Assembly: GCA_050731755.1 (NCBI GenBank)
Contig: JBOHPP010000186.1
Span: 1-10,468, forward strand
Direction of reading: 5' to 3'
Source: JBOHPP01 sp050731755
GTDB taxonomy: Bacteria; Methylomirabilota; Methylomirabilia; Rokubacteriales; CSP1-6
Length of the DNA stretch: 10,468 nucleotides
A program made the translations under genes and the position numbers. Below, piece by piece: positions 1-5,950 of the stretch. Under the pieces are notes generated by a model. That model searched no databases. It had not been told where the DNA came from and saw only the letters and a list, made by a program, of their open reading frames with translations. How positions within the stretch are numbered: position 1 is the first letter of the stretch; every line of letters begins with the position of its first letter.

Positions 1-83
1 TCGTTGCACCGCGCGTGAACGGGGAGGTTTGGAGGGGGCGGGTCGTTGCACCGCGCGTGAACGGGGAGGTTTGGAGGGGGCGG
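1..83. repeat. Tandem 42-base direct repeat, two copies, upstream of ribH
   Basis: Bases 1-41 recur identically at 43-83, a period of 42 bases (14 codons). Each copy carries the G-rich string ggggagg (21-27 and 63-69) and a TGA (16-18 and 58-60) in the first frame. The second frame is open through both copies to a TAA at 101-103, directly before the ribH ATG and in the same frame. An upstream gene, probably another riboflavin gene by context, could therefore end at 18 or at 103; the window is too short to decide. Perfect identity suggests a recent duplication or slippage event. Confidence 0.85.
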
Positions 84-101
84 CCGCTGCCCCCTCCAAG
101 T
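69..101 (+). promoter_or_regulatory. Strong hairpin abutting the ribH start codon
   Basis: Bases 70-80 pair with 90-100 (ten Watson-Crick pairs plus one G-T, centred on ggaggggg/ccccctcc). The loop continues with C81-G89, G82-T88 and G83-C87, leaving a three-base tip; G69-T101 can add a wobble. The structure ends two bases before the ATG at 104. There is no T-run after it, so a standard intrinsic terminator is unlikely. The Shine-Dalgarno-like ggggagg at 63-69 lies just outside its 5' foot, so folding would bring that site close to the start codon. The pairing is directly visible; a regulatory role is inference, and a dispersed palindromic repeat is an alternative. Confidence 0.45.
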
Positions 102-103
102 AA

Positions 104-628
104 ATGGCCGGCCGCGCGCCTGGCTCGCAGCGCCCAGCGGTCTCCGGTGGTGGCGGCCGCCGCCGGAGCGGCCTTCGGTTCGCCATCGCCGCCGCGCGCT
201 TCCACGAGTCGATCTCCAAGCGCCTCGTCGATGGCGCGCTGCATGCCTTCGCGGCCGCTCGGGTCCCGGCCGGCGACATCGACATCTCCTGGGTGCCTGG
301 CTCCTTCGAGCTGCCGCAGGCGGCCGCCCACCTGGCCCGAACCGGGCGCTACGCCGCCATCGTGTGCATCGGCGTGGTGATCCGGGGGCACACGCCCCAC
401 TTCGAGCACCTCGCTCGCGAGGCGGCGGCGGGCATCGCCGAGGTCGGGCTGAACACGGGCGTGCCCACCACCTTCGGAGTGGTCATCGCGCTTACGGAAG
501 AGCAGGCCTGGGAGCGGGCGGGCGGCGTGGTGGGCAACCGGGGCGAGGAGGCTGCCGAAGCCGCCATCGAGATGGCCGCCTTCGTCGGCGCCCTGCGCGG
601 ACCGGCGACTCGGAGGCGTCATCGATGA
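104..628 (+). CDS. ribH: 6,7-dimethyl-8-ribityllumazine synthase (riboflavin biosynthesis)
   Basis: Cytosolic enzyme that condenses 5-amino-6-ribitylamino-uracil with 3,4-dihydroxy-2-butanone 4-phosphate to make lumazine, the penultimate riboflavin step; family members form pentamers or 60-mer capsids. The 174-residue product shows the family blocks in order: the substrate-binding ARF segment (residues 31-33), WVPGSFELP (63-71), GVVIRGHTPHF (90-100) with the catalytic histidine at 99, ERAG (137-140) with the expected phosphate-binding arginine, and GNRGEEAAEAAIEMA (144-158). ATG 104 is the first in-frame start after the TAA at 101-103. It leaves an arginine/glycine-rich tail of about 24 residues before the first strand, longer than in most homologues. 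No Shine-Dalgarno lies at normal distance. The stop overlaps the ATG of a 10-codon ORF. Family assignment is secure. Confidence 0.96.
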   Translation: MAGRAPGSQRPAVSGGGGRRRSGLRFAIAAARFHESISKRLVDGALHAFAAARVPAGDIDISWVPGSFELPQAAAHLARTGRYAAIVCIGVVIRGHTPHFEHLAREAAAGIAEVGLNTGVPTTFGVVIALTEEQAWERAGGVVGNRGEEAAEAAIEMAAFVGALRGPATRRRHR

Positions 629-657
629 CGGTGTCCGGGCACCGGCGAGACCGGTAA
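625..657 (+). CDS. Possible 10-codon leader/coupling ORF between ribH and nusB
   Basis: The ORF reads MTVSGHRRDR. Its ATG overlaps the ribH stop (ATGA, 625-628) and its TAA shares a base with the nusB ATG (TAATG, 655-659). A clean GGAGG at 612-616 sits 8 bases before its start, whereas nusB itself has no convincing Shine-Dalgarno. It may simply carry ribosomes from ribH into nusB by termination-reinitiation. Two mutually exclusive 5-bp hairpins fall inside it (629-633 with 640-644; 641-645 with 651-655). The sequence elements are visible; translation and function are inference, and chance in GC-rich DNA is possible. Three arginines and a histidine give no clear attenuator codon run. Confidence 0.3.
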   Translation: MTVSGHRRDR

Positions 658-1073
658 TGGGCAGAAGACGCAAGGCGCGCGAGGTGGCGCTGCAGTTCCT
701 CTATCAGCTCGACCTGCGCGGGGACGACGACCCCACGCCGCACGCTGACGACTTCTGGGCCCACCATCCCGTCGACGACGAGACGCGCGCCTTCGCCGAC
801 GCGCTGGTGCGGGGCACCAAGCAGTATCAGGCCAAGACGGACGACCTGATCCGCCAATATGTCGAGCGATGGGACCTCGAGCGGATGGCGGTCGTCGATC
901 GCAACATTTTGCGTCTGGCCGTCTACGAGATGCTGTGGGGGGCGGAAGCCCCGCCCAAGGTGGTGATCAACGAGGCCATCGAGATCGCCAAGAAGTTCGG
1001 GACCGGTGAGTCGAGCCGGTTCATCAACGGGGTCCTCGACCGGATCCACAAAGAGCTGCGGCCGACGACCTGA
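657..1073 (+). CDS. nusB: Transcription antitermination factor NusB
   Basis: All-helical RNA-binding protein that with S10 (NusE) binds boxA in rRNA leader transcripts and supports processive antitermination. The 138-residue length is typical. Family signatures are clear: an arginine-rich start followed by AREVALQFLYQLD (residues 7-19), LVRGTK in the middle, and a strongly conserved second half containing ERMAVVDRNILRLAVYEML, then KVVINEAIEIAKKFG and FINGVLDRI. ATG 657 gives the canonical N-terminus and shares a base with the TAA of the preceding mini-ORF; no strong Shine-Dalgarno is present, so coupling from upstream is likely. ribH-nusB adjacency is a widespread bacterial arrangement, supporting both calls. 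Nothing in the sequence looks broken. Confidence 0.96.
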   Translation: MGRRRKAREVALQFLYQLDLRGDDDPTPHADDFWAHHPVDDETRAFADALVRGTKQYQAKTDDLIRQYVERWDLERMAVVDRNILRLAVYEMLWGAEAPPKVVINEAIEIAKKFGTGESSRFINGVLDRIHKELRPTT

Positions 1074-1084
1074 CGTCTCGGGCG

Positions 1085-1810
1085 GTGCGGTACGCCATCA
1101 TCTCCGACATTCACAGCAATCTGGAGGCGCTCCGGGCGGTCCTCGACGACGCCCACGGGCGCGCCGACGCCGTGGTGTGCCTGGGAGACGTCGTGGGCTA
1201 CGGCGCCGAGCCCGCGGCCTGCATCGAGCTGGTGGCCGAGCGCTGCCAGGCGGTGGTGGGCGGCAATCATGAGCACGCGGTGGCCGGTCTGCTGGCGCTC
1301 GACTGGTTCAACCCCTACGCGCGGGCGGCAGCCGAGTGGACGCGCGATCGCCTCGATCACGACTACCGGGCCTGGCTGGCCGTGCTGCCGCTGGTCCGGG
1401 AGCTGGAGGACGCGACGCTCGTCCACGCCTCACCGGCCCAGCCCGACGAGTGGGAGTACCTGATGTCGGCCGAGGACGGCTACGCCGCGTTCCCCGCCTT
1501 CGCCACGCGCCTGTGCTTCGTGGGGCACTCCCACGTGCCCGGCGTGTGGATGCAAGGCTCCTGGGGGCGCGCGCACGAGCCCGGCGTGGGCGAGATCACG
1601 ATCGACCCGGGCACGCGCTACATCGTGAATGTCGGCAGCGTGGGGCAACCCCGCGATCGCGATCCCCGGGCGGCGTGGGCGCTCTGGGACACCGAGGCGC
1701 GCCGGGTCAGCGTCCGCCGGGTCGCCTACGACGTGCACGCCGCGCGGGCCAAGATCGTCGCGGCCGGCCTGCCGAGGTTCCTGGCCGACCGCCTGGCTCA
1801 GGGTCGGTGA
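1085..1810 (+). CDS. Calcineurin-like metallophosphoesterase (YfcE/MJ0936-like)
   Basis: Predicted cytosolic two-metal phosphoesterase of 241 residues; the substrate is unknown. The metal-ligand motifs appear in the expected order: SDIHSN (D8, H10), GDVVGYG (D35), GNHEH (N61, H62), LVHASP (H114) and GHSHVP (H148, H150). They are followed by NVGSVGQPRDRDPRAAWALWD-type residues 182-202, characteristic of the compact bacterial/archaeal phosphodiesterase group (Metallophos_2). There is no signal peptide or membrane segment. GTG 1085, 11 bases after nusB, places the first metal motif at the usual distance from the N-terminus; no ATG serves better. Its end overlaps the lnt start by GTGA, so it is co-translated with lnt. 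Family members act on cyclic or bis-nucleotides and phosphodiesters in vitro; a role in lipoprotein or phospholipid metabolism is only a guess from position. Confidence 0.9.
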   Translation: MRYAIISDIHSNLEALRAVLDDAHGRADAVVCLGDVVGYGAEPAACIELVAERCQAVVGGNHEHAVAGLLALDWFNPYARAAAEWTRDRLDHDYRAWLAVLPLVRELEDATLVHASPAQPDEWEYLMSAEDGYAAFPAFATRLCFVGHSHVPGVWMQGSWGRAHEPGVGEITIDPGTRYIVNVGSVGQPRDRDPRAAWALWDTEARRVSVRRVAYDVHAARAKIVAAGLPRFLADRLAQGR

Positions 1811-3351
1811 GGGGCGGAGCGCTGGGCGAGACGCTCAGACGAGAGAGCGGGCCGGCGGCGCTCATGCTGGCCGCCGGGGCCGCGCTGGCTCTAGCCTTCC
1901 CCCGAGTCGACTGGTCGGGCGCGGCGTGGGTCGCCCTGGCGCCCGTGTTCATCCTCGCGCTCACGCGAAACCCCCGCGGCGCTTTGGCCTGGAGCTGGCT
2001 GGCCGGCTTCGTCTTCTTTCTGCTTCTCCTGCGCTGGCTGAACTTCACCTTCAGCGTCTACAGCGTCATCCCGTGGCCGCTCACCTGGGCGCCGACGGCA
2101 CTGCTGGCCGGTTACTGCGGGCTCTGGACGGGGCTCGTCGGCGGCGTCGTCTCCTGGCTCGGCCGCCGACTGGGGCGGGGCTGGGCGCTGCTCGTCCTGC
2201 CGTTCCTCTGGGTGGCCGCCGAGTGGGCCCGCGGGCATCTGCTGGGGGGCTTTCCGTGGGGCACACTCGGGTACTCGCAGTATCGCCAGCTGGTGGTGAT
2301 CCAGATCGCCGAGCTGGCGGGCGTCTGGGGCGTGTCGTTCGTCATCGCTGCCGCCAACGCGGCGCTCGCCGGCGCGGTGCTGCTGGAGCGCTGGCGCGGG
2401 CTCGGAGGGCTCGGCCTCGCCACGCTGCTGGTGGCGGCCACGCTGGGCTTCGGTACCTGGCGATTGGCCGAGCCGGCGCCGGCCGGCGAGCTGGAGGTCG
2501 TCGTCATGCAGCCCGCCATCGAGCAGCCCCTCAAATGGAATGCGAACCACACCGCGGCGACCCTGGCCATCTACGGCGAGCTGACGCGGGCGGCGGCGCG
2601 CCAGAAGCCGGATCTCATCGTGTGGCCAGAGACGGCGTCGCCGACGATCCTGCGCGAGGACGCCGAGCTCCTGGGCGCGCTCCGGGATCTCGCCGAGACC
2701 TGGCGCGTGCCGTTGCTGGTGGGCACCATCGACGCGACCCGGGGACCGGCTGGACCCGAGCTCTACAACACGGCATTCTTGGTGACCGAACGAGGGATCG
2801 TAAACAGGTATGATAAGATCCACTTGGTTCCGTTCGGAGAGTACGTGCCGTTGTCGGGAGTCATCGGGTTCGTCCGTGACTGGGCCGAGTTCATCTCCGA
2901 GCTCACGCCGGGCTCCCGCGCGGTAGTCTTCCCGGGTCCGCCAGCCCCGTTCGGTGTCGTGATCTGTTACGAGGGTGTGTTCCCCGCGCTGGTGCGTCGC
3001 TTCGTCAGGGGCGGCGCGCGCTTGATGGTGAACATGACCAACGATGCCTGGTTCGGCCGCACCAGTGGCCCGTTGCAGCACCTGGCGATGTACCCGTTCC
3101 GGGCCGTGGAGCATCGGACCGCCGTGGTACGCGCGGCGAACACCGGCGTGTCGGCCTTCGTCGCTCCCACCGGGGACATCGTGGAGGCGATGGGCCTCTT
3201 CGAGCGGGGCAACCTGATCGGGCGGGTCCCGCTGCGCGTGCGCGAGACCCTCTACACTCGGTTTGGCGACTGGCTGGCCTGGATGGCCCTGGGCATGTCG
3301 GGGGCGGCGCTGGGCGCGGCGGCGTGGGGAGGGCGCGGTGATTCCGGGTGA
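1807..3351 (+). CDS. lnt: Apolipoprotein N-acyltransferase
   Basis: Inner-membrane enzyme that transfers an acyl chain from phospholipid to the N-terminal cysteine of diacylated lipoproteins, the last maturation step before Lol sorting. From GTG 1807 the product is 514 residues, close to the usual 500-520. Residues about 20-220 are strongly hydrophobic with several membrane segments; a periplasmic nitrilase-type domain follows (about 228-475), then a final hydrophobic helix (about 487-506). The catalytic triad is visible: E275 in VWPETASP, K337 in YDKIHLVPFGEYVP and C387 in GVVICYEG. NMTNDAWFG and a GPLQH segment also match the family. GTG 1807 overlaps the preceding stop (GTGA); ATG 1864 is a shorter alternative. 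The codons around K337 (about 2775-2880) are clearly less GC-rich than the rest. The gene sits upstream of the lipoprotein exporter genes, a sensible pairing. Confidence 0.95.
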   Translation: MRGGALGETLRRESGPAALMLAAGAALALAFPRVDWSGAAWVALAPVFILALTRNPRGALAWSWLAGFVFFLLLLRWLNFTFSVYSVIPWPLTWAPTALLAGYCGLWTGLVGGVVSWLGRRLGRGWALLVLPFLWVAAEWARGHLLGGFPWGTLGYSQYRQLVVIQIAELAGVWGVSFVIAAANAALAGAVLLERWRGLGGLGLATLLVAATLGFGTWRLAEPAPAGELEVVVMQPAIEQPLKWNANHTAATLAIYGELTRAAARQKPDLIVWPETASPTILREDAELLGALRDLAETWRVPLLVGTIDATRGPAGPELYNTAFLVTERGIVNRYDKIHLVPFGEYVPLSGVIGFVRDWAEFISELTPGSRAVVFPGPPAPFGVVICYEGVFPALVRRFVRGGARLMVNMTNDAWFGRTSGPLQHLAMYPFRAVEHRTAVVRAANTGVSAFVAPTGDIVEAMGLFERGNLIGRVPLRVRETLYTRFGDWLAWMALGMSGAALGAAAWGGRGDSG

Positions 3352-4445
3352 GCTGAAACGCGAGGTGGCCGAGCTGGGCCGTCGCCTCGACGACCTCCGG
3401 AGGCATCTTTGACCTGCCGGCCAAGACCGAGCGGTTGGCCGCACTCAACGCCGAGATGGCCTCTCCCGCCTTCTGGGAGGACAACCGCCGCGCCCAGGAG
3501 CTGATCCGCGAGCGCACCGAGCTCAGTCGTCTGGTGAGCCGGGTGGGCGAGTTGGACCGCCAGGTCGAGGATCTCGGAGTGATGCTCCAGCTGGTCCAGG
3601 AGGCCGACGACTCCAGCCTCGATGCCGAAATCGAGGGCGGCGTGAACCGCCTGCGGAAGGACCTCGACGAGTTCGAGCTCAAAATCATGCTCTCCGGCGC
3701 CCACGACACCAAGGCGGCCATCGTGTCGATCCATCCGGGGGCCGGTGGCACGGAGTCCCAGGACTGGGCGCAGATGCTCACGCGCATGTACCTGCGCTGG
3801 TGCGAGCGCAACGGTTTCAAGGCCGAGGTCGTGGACTTGCTGCCGGGGGAGGAAGCCGGCATCAAGTCGGCGACCATCGAGGTGACCGGTGAGTACGCCT
3901 ACGGCTACCTCAAGGGCGAGGCGGGCGTGCACCGGCTGGTCCGCCTCTCGCCCTTCGATGCCTCCCGGCGGCGCCAGACCAGCTTCGCCTCGGTGGCGGC
4001 GGTGCCGGAGGTCGACGACGTCGAGGTGAGCATCCGCGAGGACGAGATCCGCGTGGACGTCTTTCGGTCGTCCGGGCCGGGTGGGCAGGGCGTCAATACC
4101 GCCGACTCGGCCGTCCGCATCACGCACCTGCCCACCAGCATCGTCGTGCAGTGCCAGAACGAGCGCTCGCAGCTGCGCAACCGCGACACGGCCCTGCGCA
4201 TCCTCAAAGCCCGGCTCTACGAGCTGGCCCAGAAAAAGCAGAAAGACGAGCTGGCCGAGCTGACCGGAGAGAAGAAGGGCATCGCCTTCGGCAGCCAGAT
4301 CCGCTCCTATACGTTCCATCCCTACCAGCTGGTGAAGGATCACCGGACGGGTCTGGAGGTCGGCAACGTGGACGCCGTGATGGACGGCGAGATCGACCCC
4401 TTCATCAAGGCGTTCCTGCTCGGCGTCCGCGGGGGCCCAGCGTGA
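3338..4445 (+). CDS. prfB: Peptide chain release factor 2, expressed by +1 programmed frameshift
   Basis: Class I release factor that reads UGA and UAA and triggers peptide hydrolysis. The gene is split over two frames: 24 codons from GTG 3338 to CTT 3407-3409, an in-frame TGA at 3410-3412, then a +1 shift to GAC at 3411 and onward to TGA 4443-4445, giving 368 residues (E. coli has 365). The joint reads LRRHL-DLPAKTERL, aligning with LRGYL-DYDAKKERL in E. coli as I recall it. The shifted product has the UGA-specificity tripeptide SPF (residues 204-206) and the catalytic GGQ (248-250) in GPGGQGVN. A G-rich ggggaggg at 3326-3333 precedes the GTG; GTG 3365 is a less likely start. The first 14 bases overlap lnt and the stop overlaps lysS (GTGA). 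Not a pseudogene: the interruption is the known autoregulatory site. Confidence 0.96.
3399..3413 (+). promoter_or_regulatory. RF2 programmed +1 frameshift site
   Basis: GGAGG (3399-3403), a three-base spacer, then CTT TGA C (3407-3413). This matches the layout in E. coli prfB, where an internal Shine-Dalgarno three bases before CUU strains the ribosome and a slow UGA lets the peptidyl-tRNA slip +1 onto UUU. When RF2 is plentiful, termination at UGA gives a 24-residue dead-end peptide; when scarce, the frameshift makes full-length RF2. All elements are visible in the sequence; the mechanism is established for the family. Confidence 0.95.
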
Positions 4446-5950
4446 CGGATCCCGAGCCCGACGCGCTGCCCCCGCTCGTCCGCCAGCGCTACGAGAAGCT
4501 CGAGGCGCTCCGCAAGCGCGGGATCGATCCCTTCGGCCAGCGCTTTCCCCTCACGCACTGGGCGCAGCCCTTGCGGGACCAGCTCGGCTCGGCCAAGGAG
4601 GAGGAGCTCGCCGCCATCGGCCCGGTGAGCGTGGCCGGCCGGATCGTGGCCATCCGCCACCACGGGCGGTCGTGCTTCGCCCACCTGATGGACCAGACCG
4701 GCCGGGTCCAGATCTACGCCCGGGCCGACCGCCTCGGTGAGGGCTATGCACTCTTCACGGAGCTCGACGTCGGGGACTTCATCGGCGTCACCGGGGAGGT
4801 CTTCCGCACTCGCACCGGTGAGCTGACGGTGGCCGTGGGCGACTTTCAGTTCCTGACCAAGTCGCTGCGTCCCCTGCCCGAGAAGTGGCATGGTCTCAAG
4901 GACGTCGAGACGCGTTACCGGCAGCGCTACGTCGACCTCGTCGTCAACGAGGACGTGCGCGGTCTCTTCGCCATGCGCTCGCGCCTCATCAAGGGCATCC
5001 GCGAGTTCCTGGACGCCCGGGGCTTCCTGGAAGTCGAGACGCCGATGATGCAGCCCATCCCGGGTGGTGCCATCGCCCGGCCGTTCAAGACCCACCACAA
5101 CACACTCGGCATCGACCTCTACCTCCGCATCGCGCCCGAGCTCTACCTCAAGCGCCTGGTCGTGGGCGGCTTCGAGCGGGTGTACGAGATCAATCGCAAC
5201 TTCAGGAACGAGGGGGTGTCGACCCAGCACAATCCGGAGTTCACGATGCTGGAGTTCTACCAGGCGTATGCGGACTACCAGGACCTCATGACGTTGACCG
5301 AGGAGCTGTTCGGACAGCTGGCCCGCTCGCTCCGCGGCACCCTGGCGCTCACCTGGGGCCCGCACTCCATCGACCTTGGACCGCCCTGGCGGCGCCTGGG
5401 GTTCTTCGAGGGGCTCTCTCAGGCCCTGGGCCTCTCCGTGACCGCCGACACCGACGCCGCAGCGCTCCGGCGGGCGGCGGCGGCTCGCGGCGTTGGCCTC
5501 GAAGGGATCGACGCCACCTGGAAGATATGGAAAGAGGTGTTCGAAAGCCTGGTGGAGCCCACGCTCGTCCAACCCACCTTCGTGGTGGACTTTCCCATCG
5601 AGCTCTCGCCCCTGGCCAAGAAGAAGCGCGACGACCCCCGGCTGGTCGACCGCTTCGAGCTGTTCATCGGCCAGCGCGAGATGGCCAACGCCTACAGCGA
5701 GCTGAACGATCCCGTCGACCAGCTGGCGCGGTTCCGCGAACAGGCCCAGCTCCTGGCCCGGGGCGACGAGGAGGCCCACTGGCTGGACGAGGACTACGTG
5801 CGCGCGCTGGAGTACGGCATGCCGCCCGCAGCCGGTGAGGGGATCGGCATCGACCGGCTGGTGATGCTGTTCGGCGATCAACCGTCGATCCGCGAGGTGA
5901 TCTTGTTCCCGCACCTGCGACCGGAGGGTGGAGGAGGGGACTTGCCGTGA
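4442..5950 (+). CDS. lysS: Lysyl-tRNA synthetase, class II
   Basis: Cytosolic enzyme that charges tRNA-Lys in two steps through lysyl-adenylate. The 502-residue product has the usual architecture. An N-terminal OB-fold anticodon-binding domain covers about 60-145 (VAGRIVAIRHHGRSCFAHL). The class II catalytic core follows: motif 1 at 178-203 (from MRSRLIKGIREFLDARGF to ETPMM), motif 2 at 244-273 with FRNEG (R255, E257) and NPEFTMLEFYQAY, and motif 3 at 463-494 with GEGIGIDRLVMLFG (R472) and ILFPHLRPE. GTG 4442 overlaps the prfB stop as GTGA and gives the normal N-terminus (about 15-20 residues before KRGIDPFG); the open frame reaches back to 4151, but that part is prfB in another frame. prfB-lysS adjacency is also found in E. 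coli. Its 3' end carries the strong Shine-Dalgarno for the next gene. Confidence 0.96.
   Translation: MTDPEPDALPPLVRQRYEKLEALRKRGIDPFGQRFPLTHWAQPLRDQLGSAKEEELAAIGPVSVAGRIVAIRHHGRSCFAHLMDQTGRVQIYARADRLGEGYALFTELDVGDFIGVTGEVFRTRTGELTVAVGDFQFLTKSLRPLPEKWHGLKDVETRYRQRYVDLVVNEDVRGLFAMRSRLIKGIREFLDARGFLEVETPMMQPIPGGAIARPFKTHHNTLGIDLYLRIAPELYLKRLVVGGFERVYEINRNFRNEGVSTQHNPEFTMLEFYQAYADYQDLMTLTEELFGQLARSLRGTLALTWGPHSIDLGPPWRRLGFFEGLSQALGLSVTADTDAAALRRAAAARGVGLEGIDATWKIWKEVFESLVEPTLVQPTFVVDFPIELSPLAKKKRDDPRLVDRFELFIGQREMANAYSELNDPVDQLARFREQAQLLARGDEEAHWLDEDYVRALEYGMPPAAGEGIGIDRLVMLFGDQPSIREVILFPHLRPEGGGGDLP
5930..5940 (+). promoter_or_regulatory. Strong ribosome binding site for lolC
   Basis: ggaggagggga lies inside the end of lysS, with the ggagggg part ending 7 bases before GTG 5947. 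It is the best Shine-Dalgarno in the window and fixes GTG 5947 as the lolC start; it also encodes the glycine-rich C-terminal tail of LysS. Most other junctions here depend on coupling with poor sites, so lolC may be translated independently of, and more strongly than, its upstream neighbours. Confidence 0.75.

Noticed and set aside
1336..1806. N-terminal extension of lnt into the phosphoesterase gene
   Set aside because: The extension is Arg/Pro/Ala-rich shadow sequence; GTG 1807 at the GTGA overlap gives the normal Lnt length.
3338..3434. In-frame TGA at 3410 early in prfB, as a nonsense or frameshift mutation (pseudogene)
   Set aside because: CTT TGA C preceded by GGAGG at three bases is the known RF2 autoregulatory frameshift site, and the protein is intact in the +1 frame.
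1891..3444. 517-codon open frame on the minus strand opposite lnt
   Set aside because: Low-complexity Arg/Pro/Gln-rich translation with no recognisable motif; a typical shadow of a GC-rich gene. The plus strand carries the Lnt catalytic triad.
4151..4441. N-terminal extension of lysS into prfB
   Set aside because: This part is prfB read in another frame; GTG 4442 gives the usual LysRS start and a GTGA overlap.
4340..5914. 524-codon minus-strand open frame opposite lysS
   Set aside because: Shadow frame; the composition (Leu/Val/Asp/His-rich without a family pattern) mirrors lysS codons, and lysS has all three class II motifs.
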